Shown: one piece after another, positions 41,472 through 51,286 of the stretch
How the letters are laid out: each line of letters begins with the position of its first letter
Position numbering within the stretch: the stretch's first letter is position 1
Assembly (NCBI GenBank): GCA_026027325.1
Contig: JAMSLZ010000004.1
Location: 2,418,001-2,482,000 of the forward strand
DNA from: Actinomucor elegans
Lineage: Eukaryota > Mucoromycota > Mucoromycetes > Mucorales > Mucoraceae
DNA length: 64,000 bases
Direction: 5' to 3'
Made by a program: the position numbers and the translations under genes
The notes under the pieces: generated by a model
The model's input: the letters and a program-made list of their open reading frames with translations, nothing else
What the model was told of the DNA's origin: nothing
Database searches by the model: none

Positions 41472-42122
41472 ATAGTAAATGTTGCTATTTCTAATAGCTT
41501 TGAGATTTCATTAACAATATCTTCTTTTATTATATCCTTTCTATTTATATTTGTATTGGTTGAATCAATGTAGTTTGTTACATTATTTTTAGATATATTA
41601 TCATTAGATGCAAAATTAGTTGATTCATTATCTGTATAGTCACAATTATCGCATATATCTAAGATAGAGTTATTTCACTAGCAAATTCTTTATCACATTT
41701 TACACAATTTCGAACATAATTAACACATATATTACAGTAAGTGTCCTTTTTATCTATTTCAAAAGTACAATTTTTATTTTTACATTTAAAAAAATTACCA
41801 TTTTCACCATTATCTTTTTCAATATTTACATTATTTTCCATATGAGATTCATTTTTGCCTTGATTTATGTTATAATTTCTTTCATCATTATTTTTTGAAC
41901 AATTACTATTGCATGAAGCGTTTTCATCGGAAAGTTCATTAAAGCGATTTGTATTTTTTTCAGAATCTATGTTAGTATTAATTTCTAATTTTTTTGATTT
42001 TTTATTTTTTCTTGATACAGATTTATTTCTCCTTCTTTTAACTTTATACTGTATGCGAAAAAAGGGTTTCAATGTTTTATAAATTAACCTTTTTCTCTTT
42101 ACACAGCTGTCTAAAATAAAAC

Positions 42123-42623
42123 TGTTGTGTACGTGGATAGAAAGAGGATTATAATAGAAGAACAGAAGAATAATATCAAAACTGTGGTAAGTCTTTTTAT
42201 TTCCAAAATTAAATTTCGAATGATCTTTTTCTAATCAGCTAAGAGCTCGTCCTTTTATACTTTTCAGCTTGCTGCGGTTGACTAATGATATTATGGGTAT
42301 ACGTAAGCTAGTAGCTTGTTGACTGCGCGGCTCATAGTGACTTGCTGATATTCCAAGATGATGATGATGGCCGACATACTGCGGTACCATATCGGACCGT
42401 AAATAAAGGTAAGCATTTTATCTCGGCATAACACTCGATTAGGAATTTGTCTTTTACTGCTATTTCTTGTTTTATAATAAAGCGTAATAATTACACAGTT
42501 GTTTATATTCTGGATTCGGGTAATAATGAGTTACATCTTCAAGCTATTCATAAAGGTGGGCATATGGCTACCAAAGCCTATACAACCTCTTCTTTACTGA
42601 TATAATCATGAGCGTTTACAACA
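42123..42623 (-). repeat. Solo LTR-E inside Tc1-2 copy 2
   Basis: 501 bp in reverse orientation, TGTTGTGTACG...GTTTACAACA as read, with the target duplication AAAAC. The empty site (AATAAAACTATGCAGTTG on the other strand) is visible in Tc1-2 copy 1. Its start TGTTGTAAACGCTCATGATT is close to that of LTR-B. Confidence 0.92.
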
Positions 42624-42953
42624 AAAACTATGCGGTTGATGTTAGTATCAATAGAGGGCTAAAACTTTGGCCTTTTTTCCTATAGGTTTTCCTTTATTGC
42701 GAACTCTATTTAACACTACGGAGCTAAGGCGAATTTGAGAAATTTTGATTTTTTGATTTTTCAAAATTCGTCATTACTTAGCGTCGCATAAAATTATTTT
42801 AAATTGAGCTATCGAAGAAATTTAAAACATGTTCCAAAACAATGGGACGTTCTTTATGAATAGGAAAATTAAAATAAAGAATAAAAGAAGCTGGCTCGTC
42901 CTGTCCAAATTGAATATTTTCATCACTTTTTTTTTTATAAAAAAATTAACATC

Positions 42954-43985
42954 ATGATTCGTTCTATTACTAAAGATAAGCAAGACACTCTCAAGTCACT
43001 GTTGTCAACAAACACTCCATACTCAAGAATCCAGAAACAACTACCAAATATTTCTCTAGCCACTATTAGTAGATATAAAGCAAAGTTTTTTCCTACTACG
43101 AAGCCTGCTATCACTGGAAGGCCATGTTCAATAAGCAATACAACAAAGAAATAGATTCGAAATAAGATGAAAGCTGGTCAATTCAAATCACCACAAGATA
43201 TAAAGGCTTATCTTATTTCAGTTGGAATTAATATGACAATCAGGAACATTTAGTTAATGCTTCATTCTATGGGCTTCAAAGCAAAAAGAAAGCAAGAGTC
43301 TGATTTCATCTCCGAAAGCAATAGAAAAAAGCGACTTGCGTGGGCTAAACAACATAGGGTGTTAGCCAAGGACGACTGGCGTAAGTGGATATTTTCAGAC
43401 AAAACAAAGGTTAACATTTGGGCTTCAGACGGTATTAAGTACTATTGGTCTCAGCTAAATGATGTTATTCGCCCTCACTATTTAGATCTCCAAATTCAGT
43501 AGGAAGGGGGTAGTGTCATGTTTTGAACTTGTATAACAGCGAAAGGCCCTGGTTATGGTACTACAATCATTGAATGCTCGATAAATTCATCTTTGTACGT
43601 TGAAATACTTCAGTCATCACTTAAAGATACCTTAGACTATTATGACTTGGATTCAAAACATGTTTGTTTTCAACGAGACAAGGCCACTCCTCATAGATCA
43701 ACTATTGCTAAAAAGTTGTTTCCCAAAAACAAGTTCAATGTGGACCAAATTTATAACTGGCCACCGCAAAGCCCGGATTTGAACCCAATTGAACATATGT
43801 GGCACCAATTGAAAAACCGTTTGGGACAGTACCCAACTAAACCTCATACTGTAGAAGAACTAGAAAAGAGGATCAATATAGAGTGGTATAAATTTACTAA
43901 GGAGGACTGCCTGAAATAGATTGATAGCATGCCTGGTAGAATTGAAACTGTTATAAAAAGTAAAGGTCAACAAACAAATTATTAA
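42954..43985 (+). pseudogene. Tc1-2 transposase copy 2, multiple stops
   Basis: 344 codons colinear with the transposase at 15289-16320 but with stops after NTTKK, before LMLHSMGF, after LDLQIQ (shared with copy 1), after GSVMF and after KEDCLK. The catalytic motifs FSDKTKVNIW, FQRDKATPHRS and PPQSPDLNPIEH remain readable. Dead copy. Confidence 0.9.
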
Positions 43986-44323
43986 TTTTTTTCCGTACTT
44001 TTTAGCAAGCTTAATTTTTTACTTTTTAACTTTATACTTATATAAGTACTAATAAACTTTTGTTTGTTAAGAACAAAGCATATATCATCTGAAAGCCCTT
44101 CATTTCTTCAACAACTTTCTCTAAGTAACATGTTTGTTTTATAGAGTTATAAGCTGCTTATATGATGAAATATTCAAAATTGGAAAACATTGAAACCCTT
44201 TTTTCGCATACAGTAGTATTAATTGTATTAAATAATATACTTTTAACATTTTTTTTCTTTTTTATTTTGTAAAAAAATCTTGTGAATTAAAATGTTTCTC
44301 ACTGCTGTCCATCCGGTGCTTTG

Positions 44324-44652
44324 TGTCAGGAACTGGCCAGGATTGGTGAAGTCTTAGAGTTCCGGTTCTACCTACAGCGTTGGATGCAATGAGAGTATGA
44401 ATAATAGATTTGTTTATTGTAAGGTAACAAGAGAAGGTTAAGCATTGGAGCAGGGTAGGTAGAAGAGGATGTTATAAGTATAACTGACAAGGAGACTGGA
44501 AACTGTGGGGGAAGTGTAGGGTATTTATATCCTTTAAGGATTGTAGGTTCAGGGGTCTAAGATAACAATGTGACTTGAACTGGTACTTGGGCTGGGACTT
44601 GGATCTGGTACTTGGACTGGGACTTGGGCTCTAGTCTTGAGAGTTCATGACA
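44324..44652 (-). repeat. Solo LTR-G
   Basis: 329 bp, TGTCAGGAACTGG...AGTTCATGACA as read, with the target duplication CTTTG. On the minus strand it starts TGTCATGAAC like LTR-D. It contains an imperfect repeat of GGTACTTGG(G/A)CTGGGACTTGG near 44580-44630. Confidence 0.92.
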
Positions 44653-44779
44653 CTTTGGCTCAAATCAACCTCCTCTTCACTGATTCATCTTCAGTAGATA
44701 AGCATCGTCCTCAAATGTCAGACTTCCAGTTGGGCTGCATATGTTAGCAGTAGGGATTTCAGCGGTTCTACCATGACTA

Positions 44780-45050
44780 GGCGCTGGCCGTATTATTGGC
44801 AAAACGATACTTCAAACAGCCTGAAGAAGAAAGCTTCAGTCTGCAGTCGGGAATATCGTCCAAGGTGACCTCATACCCATCACGTCCTCTTACTGTGGTT
44901 CGCGCAATCAGTCTTCTCTTTGAAATTGAGGCAAGGTAAGTTCCAGTCATACATCCTTTGTAAGATATTCTTCACTTCTATGTTCGTAATAAAGCGTTTA
45001 TTGACAGAAACTTCAACATTAACATCAAGGTTAGAGTTAGCAGGTGGCAT
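44780..45050 (-). pseudogene. Broken coding fragment, unknown family
   Basis: From ATG 45050 the minus strand reads MPPANSNLDVNVEVSVNKRF and stays open past NIEVKNIL. A one-base shift leads into MTGTYLASISKRRLIARTT, VRGRDGYEVTLDDIPDC and KLSSSGCLKYRF, then TAG near 44783. I do not recognise it. It may be a host gene relic or the gag of the LTR-G family. Confidence 0.35.
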
Positions 45051-45084
45051 GTTTCAAGAAAATTTTTGAAAAAATAGTAGTGAT

Positions 45085-45386
45085 TGCGGTAAAATTAAAA
45101 TATAAAAGCAGATAGTAAGTCGATTATAACTTGGTTATAGTTTATTCAACTTAAATGTGATTAGTTATTTCTAACTAGTTTTTCTAGCCTGTATTTATAC
45201 TCGTTGAATTGTGACTGAAGGTTATTTACTTGTGTTCATATAAGAAGTATAAGAAGGACGTATCTCTGTTTAAGGACTGTATCGCTGTATAAGGTAATCA
45301 ATGATGCTTTAGTATGTATGTGCTACAGCTAGGGCGCACAGGCCTCTAGTCTGTCTGTACTTCAATTATGTGGCTATTTCACCACA
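45085..45386 (-). repeat. Solo LTR-F
   Basis: 302 bp in reverse orientation, TGCGGTAAAATT...TTTCACCACA, with the target duplication GTGAT. Confidence 0.92.
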
Positions 45387-45403
45387 GTGATAAAAATCGA
45401 ATG

Positions 45404-46281
45404 TGTTGTAAAGGTGGTAAGATGGAGATTTTGAAAGATAGAAATACTTTTAAAACTGTGGATAGTTTTTTATTATAGATCAAGAATTGATTAACTGGTC
45501 AAAAGGTGATAAAACGCATCTCTTATATACTTTTTCACGATCGGCACTTAATTCTAAATTCATATTACGATTTGCCAGGAACAAGGTTGGACTGCGTATA
45601 AAGAAGACCAGGGATAATAACCAAATGAGCGCAGACCAAGATTAGCGGCGAGGATTATCGGGATCATTATGTTATATCGAATATAATAAAGACTGTAAAA
45701 ATAACCAGACTGATAAAACGAATTGATTTATTAAAGCATTAAAATGATGAGCTATTTATACAAAATTGAAGTTCGGATTTAACTTGATATTATAGACGAT
45801 TGATTTAGTCAAAGACTGTGCTCATGGAGTTAACAAGGATTTATAGTAATCCATTCTAGTACGACTTTATATTCGGTGATAGATAGTTTATGAAGGTTAG
45901 TTGCACTAAGCATTGATTTCCATATATATCTCTTAACCGACGTTACAAAGCTGTCAAAGCACAAGCTGAGTATAAGCATTGTCGAACATTGACCTGATTG
46001 GTGACGGACACTGAACAAGTCATGTTTACAACACATTATATTCAAAGGTAATAGTATTGGATGTAATATTTGATGTGAGAGATAGTATTTATCAATTAGC
46101 GTCTACTTGCTCAGTGTGATATATAAATAAAGATATTTTAACATAATCAAATACAGTCATTTACATTCTGGTTTTTGGTAATAATGCTTTATACACTTCT
46201 GCAGCTATATATAAGGATATCTATACGATTTTCTATCTGTACAGTATTCTCTTATTAATATAATCATGAACGTTCACAACA
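45404..46281 (-). repeat. Solo LTR-B split by LTR-A
   Basis: LTR-B in reverse orientation, target duplication GAATG, interrupted by a complete LTR-A. It is diverged from the array copies. Confidence 0.9.
45670..46033 (-). repeat. Solo LTR-A inside LTR-B
   Basis: 364 bp in reverse orientation, target duplication CATTA on both sides. Confidence 0.92.
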
Positions 46282-46416
46282 GAATGAAATAAGAAAGAAT
46301 GGTTATAGAAATGACCTTTTTAAAGCAGATAATAAATTCCTAGGTGTTTTGTTTTGGTAAAATAACACAAGACAATGAAAAGGACCTTACAAACATACAG
46401 AAGATACATTCTAATA

Positions 46417-46436
46417 GTCGGCCCTAAAGGGCCGAC
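46417..46436. other. Strong GC hairpin
   Basis: GTCGGCCCT and its complement AGGGCCGAC with a two-base loop, standing out in AT-rich DNA. Role unknown; it may be part of an unknown repeat. Confidence 0.6.
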
Positions 46437-46471
46437 CTAATCTTTACTTGTTAATAAACAAATTATGTGAA

Positions 46472-46687
46472 CCCCTGCTCACAATACTGTCCGCATGATG
46501 TTCCTTTTTTTAAACGATTAATACTCTATATTAGGAAAGTCATATGATCCGAGGTTTCAATTAGTTGTAGTGGTTTTATTGGACTTTCGAATGATATTAT
46601 TTTTATATTTTTGCAGCCACTATCTAGCGAGTAATGATGATTTGAAGCTAAAATTGCAAAACATGCGGACAGTATTGTAAGCCACTG
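46472..46687. mobile_element. Small Tc1-like MITE
   Basis: About 216 bp with inverted ends CACAATACTGTCCGCATG (left) and CATGCGGACAGTATTGT (right), the right end finishing CCACTG followed by TA. No coding capacity. The left border is approximate. It abuts the Gypsy-H chromodomain fragment. Confidence 0.65.
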
Positions 46688-46689
46688 TA

Positions 46690-46869
46690 TATCGAGTCAG
46701 ATGGAAAGGCTATCCAGATCCCAGTGAGGACACATGGGAGCAGGTGCAACATTTCAGCAGCCCAAAACCTATACAAGATTACTGGACACGACGTAACTCT
46801 AACTGCGCAAATCCAGAGATCAGTAGGTCGAATGCGCAGCACAAAAGAAGAAATCCATTGACCGACTAG
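46690..46869 (+). pseudogene. Gypsy-H polyprotein C-terminus (chromodomain end)
   Basis: Open 60-codon frame YRVRWKGYPDPSEDTWEQVQ, then SSPKPIQDYW and a basic tail with RRNPLTD and TAG. This is a typical chromodomain end. The upstream part is lost at the MITE border. About 390 bp downstream come a purine tract (GGTGGGGGGCCA) and an LTR-H, so it is the 3' remnant of the LTR-H element. Confidence 0.85.
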
Positions 46870-47259
46870 AATAGATCATAAACACATACAAAGCTCAAGC
46901 ACTGGTATGCGAAAAAGCAAACGTATGCGAAGCGCTAAAGTCGCAGTAGCTAGCCTACATAGAGCCAAGCTCTGAATATGCTACAAAGACGTGCAATCTT
47001 TTTTACCCATTTTTATTTTTTTACATCATTATGTTTTTTTTATATATATCATGAAATGCTCGGGCCAAGCATAGGGTTTTTTATTGAAAGCACAACAGTA
47101 GTACAATGCACGTAAACGAAAAAGTACATCCACACAAAACAATCTTAAACCGAAAAGCAGTAAGAGACACCAATTTCAACATCTATATAAACCATTTAAG
47201 GGTAAGACGGTTACAGCACCTAATTATCATCATATATGCTTCAACCTGGTGGGGGGCCA
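46870..47259 (+). other. Gypsy-H 3' untranslated region and polypurine tract
   Basis: Non-coding, ending in GGTGGGGGGCCA directly before LTR-H. Confidence 0.65.
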
Positions 47260-47475
47260 TGTAGTGGACATAACTACTTTACATAGAATAGTAATAGAAG
47301 TGGCCTGAATAGTTAACTTGTGTAATCGTGACTAGTTATATTTACTATATGTAACCACCACCCAGCCTATTAATAACAGAAGGCGGGCAGTGGTCGAATA
47401 ACTCTCTCTCTTGTTTTCTGTCTCGTTAATTAAACACGTACTCAACTAATTACGAACATCTCAGGAAACATCTCA
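47260..47475 (+). repeat. 3' LTR-H of a truncated gypsy element
   Basis: 216 bp, TGTAGTGGACATAAC...AAACATCTCA. The last transposon feature before the gene-dense half. Confidence 0.9.
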
Positions 47476-47640
47476 GCACAATCAGAAGAATCTCCTCCTA
47501 CTACTAATAATATAATGAGTGTGGTTTATTTCACTCACACCAAAGATCACGAAAACCCCTACTGCACTGTTTAAAACTCGATTTGTTTGCTAGTGTGTTT
47601 TATGAACAAAAACTAGAGCTAGTATATATATGTTTATTGC

Positions 47641-49033
47641 TTAGCTGATTTTATTATGTTCCTGTTTTACTTTTTGGATTTGTTCAGGTGTAGCTTCATC
47701 ATGCAGATAAAAGCAATCATCGCCAGATCGACATTGTCCAGTTGTATGATAGAAGCGGCATGCCAAAATATTTGATTCCACCTTCTTTTTCTCTTCCTCA
47801 GTGCAATCTTCGTGAGAGAACAAGCAATTATCACCACTTGTACAATAGCCCTTAAACAGGTAAAATCGACAAGGACCTGTCATTTTTCGAAGACGAGCTC
47901 GCAAATCATCGTTTAAAGGTTCGTGTGAGTATGGACAGCTATTTTGATTATCGCATTTTCCTTCCATATGGTAAAATCGACAAGGTTCCAGTTTCAAGTT
48001 CTAACAAAAGCAATGGTTTAGCGCTTTCCGTCTTGATAGCTTGATTCTTACTTACATGTGAATAAGGACACGAATTTCCTTTTACGCATGAACCAGTCTT
48101 ATAGAATTGACAAACTTTGAGGGTTTCGGCCGGAGGTGGGATATCATGCTTAAAAGTGCACTGATCAGCCTAATCAAAGAAATATTAGCATACGACTGTA
48201 CTGCTTAATAAATAAAAACACTGCTAGTTACATCTTTACAAAAACCTTTAGTAAAGAATACACAGGATCTTTTAGGAACCCATATCTTCTGTTTCTTGCT
48301 AGCATCCTTTTGATTCGGTTGCCCTTCGTTATACAGCTTTTGAGCATTCTGCTTTTGTTTCTTTGTCAGCTGTTCTGATTGCGCACTTTCATTAGGTCTT
48401 TTGACAGGACATCCTAAAACTAGTAACAATGTTAAGCTAAAAGCCCCATCAAACATGGAAAGACTTACTTTCAGATGCTACATCATAGATATTATGGTTT
48501 GGAGACACTTTCTTATTTTCAGATTGAAACACCTAATCAATTGTACGTTATCCTCTGTCTTCAATCCATCATAAAATGTAATAACCTACTGGTTTATCTT
48601 GAATGGGCGCATTCTTCGATGGTTTGGCTTTTTCGTGATAGCTTAAGAGTGTATCGAAATCCAAATCCAAGATTTCACGAGGTTTATCATTGTGCTGTTC
48701 AGTTGCTTTTCGAGCATTGTTTTTTTTGGATTGTCTATGGTTCTTTTGGCTTGTTTTTCTCTGCTGATTTTTAGATGGATATGGTGACTGAAGGGCTTTG
48801 TCGTGCGCTGTCACAGAAAGTAGGTGTTTATGAGCCTGTTGTTGATTTTCTGAAGGAGTTATTGTTTTTGATGTTTCTGATTCTACTGCATTATGTTTCT
48901 TTTTATTGAATTTTGGTATTGGCTTTTGGTTATTAGACGAGATCGTAGTCTCTTTCACTGATTGTAAATCCGTTGTTGAAGGCGGTGCTTCAGATAGTAC
49001 GTGTTGTAGCGAAAAGTTATTGTAAAAAGCCAT
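47641..49033 (-). CDS. CCCH zinc-finger protein with five C-terminal fingers
   Basis: Spliced model of 387 aa: exons 49033-48590, 48532-48469, 48413-48232, 48169-48056 and 48000-47641, all GT-AG with consistent phases. The N-terminal half (about 1-225) is disordered, with Gln/Asn/Lys-rich stretches. Five CCCH fingers follow: CVFFTKGFCKDADQCTFKH and CQFYKTGSCVKGNSCPYSH (C-x7-C-x5-C-x3-H), then three C-x8-C-x5-C-x3-H fingers (starting CRFYHMEGKC, CRFYLFKGYC and CRFYHTTGQC). Such arrays bind RNA, as in CPSF30 or ZC3H4/ZC3H6-type proteins. CPSF30 has its fingers near the N-terminus, so an RNA-binding regulator of the ZC3H group is more likely. Fingers 1 and 2 are each completed across or bounded by an intron. 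Start: first ATG, no upstream in-frame alternative. Confidence 0.88.
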
Positions 49034-50945
49034 TATTTGGACTGTCTCTTGATTTGAATGAAAACTTGTTGGCTTTTATAAAAGAATAGTATAGTTAAAG
49101 AAATAATCGCTGATCAAGAAAGAGATCGTAGCTTCTGATTAGACAGAGCACCAAGAATTCATTGATTTTCGCTTTTTACTGCGACAGTCACGCCAAATAA
49201 TTATCTAATGGTATAACCTTTTATTTTCACCAACTTATTTGCTAACTTTGAAATTAGGAATGCTCATTCGAAAGAACAAGGCTTTTTCCATGTATTTCTC
49301 AGAAACCAAGAATTCTTTTCATTTTATTGCTGATATAATGCGTTTTTGATGTTACAAGATTTTTGTTGGGATGAGCATTATTCATTCTAACTGTCGACTA
49401 TACGCTACTTCACGTCAATCAAGTTTGCTTCCTTGAATTTCTATATGTTCCATCTAGTATACGCTTACACTCTTGCTCAATTATCAAATCTTAATTTATT
49501 AGCAAGTACAGTAAGCTCTAGAGTTAACTCGAAAGCCATTAAACAGCACAAGATTCACGCTAATTATAGTTTTGCTGACTTTGTTGGATTTGATCATAAA
49601 TCATTGGTTCTCAAGTTCTGTCAACTGTATTTGATTGAGCTACTATTGTTATTTTGCTGATGGTTGTCTGTATCACTCGATGATGAATGACATGATTGTT
49701 TTGAGTGCCATTTTTATATTCTGATATGGTGATAAGTAAACGCGCTATTAACTATTAAAGATAAAACAGGCGTTCATATTACAGTGATAACCTGGGATTA
49801 AACAGCCTCGATATAAACACAGCGACCATAAGCTATTCAAGATCCTGTCTAAATGTAGAAGGTTAAGAATAACTAGTGCAATGCATTGGATGACTTGCGC
49901 ATCCTTAAAGTAAGAGCAGGGAGTGATACACTAAAATTACTTGTAATAACGCAAATGATAGACGCTATTAGTAGGACCTCCATGATTTCCGAGTACAGAG
50001 AACAGAGCGGTAATGAGTTTTATATAAATTTATATCTTTTCATATAATTAATAATGTCTCGACATTTCTACGAAGAGTCGAATTCTCCATCCATCTATAA
50101 AAGCTAACTATTATGCGTTCGACTTACGCTTTCAGGGCACGACGAAACTAAAGATATCACATAGTTCTGCCAGTATAGAGCATTTTTATCTGTTTGGATT
50201 CATATTATGAATTAGTTGGGACTTACTGTACCTCTTTGTTTTTTGTTTGTATTCGAAGAACATGGGGTTCCAGTTGGTAGTTATAGTCTGAGATCATATG
50301 CATTATTTTTTTTTTGCCTACACGCTATAGTACGGCTACATATTTATAACTTAATCGACTTTTTAATGCTACTATACTATCATTCATGCACGAGGTCTTA
50401 TCTTAATTGAGCCAATCAACCTCACTACTGAATGTTAATTGCTATATCAACATGGTTCAACCAAGAATAATGTAGTAGTTTTGCTCATAGGTACAAATGA
50501 AAGGTACGCTTAATTACACTAAGCAAACTGATGGATATAAAAAGGAGTCTGTTATTTTATTTCCATGATGCTTCCTCATATTATAATAGAGGATCAGCAA
50601 GTATTATTTCTTTGTTAATTCGATATCGATTACTACTCAGCAACATAGCATACTTATTAACTTATTTATTCTTTGTATTATTGCTAAAGCACGAAATAAA
50701 ATCATTTTATTTCTGATGTCTCTAGGCCTTTCAACCAATTTCAATTTAATGTCGTATCTAATTACTAGTATGTGTTTGGAATGAAACATCAATCTACTAA
50801 AGCCATTATTTGAACAAAGTACTGCGATTAAATTATATAGTCATGTGTAATAAATGAAGACATAGTTTATCTAGTTTTATTGGAAAATAAAAGTATCACC
50901 CTTACTTCAAAGTGAAAAGTTTGTTAAAAGAGTTCATTTTATTAT
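49034..50945. other. Intergenic, no supported gene
   Basis: Several short ORFs (60-75 codons, hydrophobic, Phe/Leu/Tyr-rich) but none with splice context or family features. No tRNA-like structure or repeat recognised. Confidence 0.5.
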
Positions 50946-51221
50946 TCAGTATGTAAAAGATCCACCTTTCTCAGTCATCACAGCCTGACCTCTTCTAGGC
51001 ATACTTTTTGCTGATTTGACACTTCTTAAATTTCGCAATTCATCTTCAAGGCATGCCCTAAGCAGCTCAGTATTGGTAAATCCGGTATTTGACTCTCTTA
51101 ATACTCCTTTCCAAAACTGCCCAAATACTACCACCCAAGCCTCCATATCCAGCCAAATTTTTGGATAGGTTATATTTGTCACGCCGGAAATCCAGATTTC
51201 TACGTCTATTTTATTTGACAT
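50946..51221 (-). CDS. Small protein of unknown function
   Basis: 91 aa, MSNKIDVEIWISGVTNITYP..., with an aromatic stretch WLDMEAWVVVFGQFWKG, a charged helix LLRACLEDELRNLRSVKSA and a basic turn MPRRGQ. ATG 51221, TGA at 50946. It lies 65 bp downstream of the IFRD stop on the same strand, so it could be its own small gene. I do not recognise the family. The composition looks like a real soluble or peripheral protein, not low-complexity noise. Confidence 0.5.
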   Translation of the reverse strand: MSNKIDVEIWISGVTNITYPKIWLDMEAWVVVFGQFWKGVLRESNTGFTNTELLRACLEDELRNLRSVKSAKSMPRRGQAVMTEKGGSFTY

Positions 51222-51286
51222 ATGTACATGATAAACTAGAACATGTTTGCTCTTTTGAATCTATAAATGATAATATATGCAGTGAT

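Larger units (their letters stand above)
40646..42046 (-). pseudogene. Zinc-ribbon protein of the AT-rich island, broken
   Basis: Minus-strand frame from 42046 (bordering the Tc1-2 copy): a basic segment (KVKRRRNKSVSRKNKKSKK), an Asn/Glu-rich linker, then Cys clusters CKNKNCTF, YCNICVNY and CVKCDKEF. A stop at 41659 is followed, one base out of frame, by ILDICDNCDYTDNES, completing a C-x2-C...C-x2-C ribbon. The frame runs on to 41472, is cut by a solo LTR-B (40745-41471, duplication ATAGT) and resumes through NTLKEIFDLVNKGNPKKG to TAA 40648-40646. The start is not identifiable. The fold resembles viral or transposon zinc-ribbon proteins only in general terms. Confidence 0.55.
42049..44213 (+). 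mobile_element. Tc1-2 copy 2, decayed
   Basis: Termini CTGTATGCGAAAAAAGGG / CCCTTTTTTCGCATACAG with TA on both sides; carries a solo LTR-E (42123-42623). The internal sequence is highly similar to Tc1-2 copy 1 in opposite orientation. It interrupts the AT-rich island. Confidence 0.9.
38343..44318. other. AT-rich island of foreign character
   Basis: Between the LTR-A fragment and about 44300, once a Tc1-2 copy (42049-44213) and the solo LTRs are subtracted, some 3 kb remain. Its base composition is far more AT-rich than anything else in the window, its codons end almost always in A or T, and coding density is fairly high. Contents: an ISXO2-like transposase (38736-39617), a 98-codon ORF (39889-40185), and a broken zinc-ribbon gene on the minus strand (40646-42046). 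The word AAAATTGA occurs at 38677, 39642 and 39858; two of these lie 20-55 nt before an ORF start. Such composition suggests horizontal origin (giant virus, microsporidian-like or other AT-rich donor). The left border carries a 10-bp inverted repeat. Confidence 0.6.
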
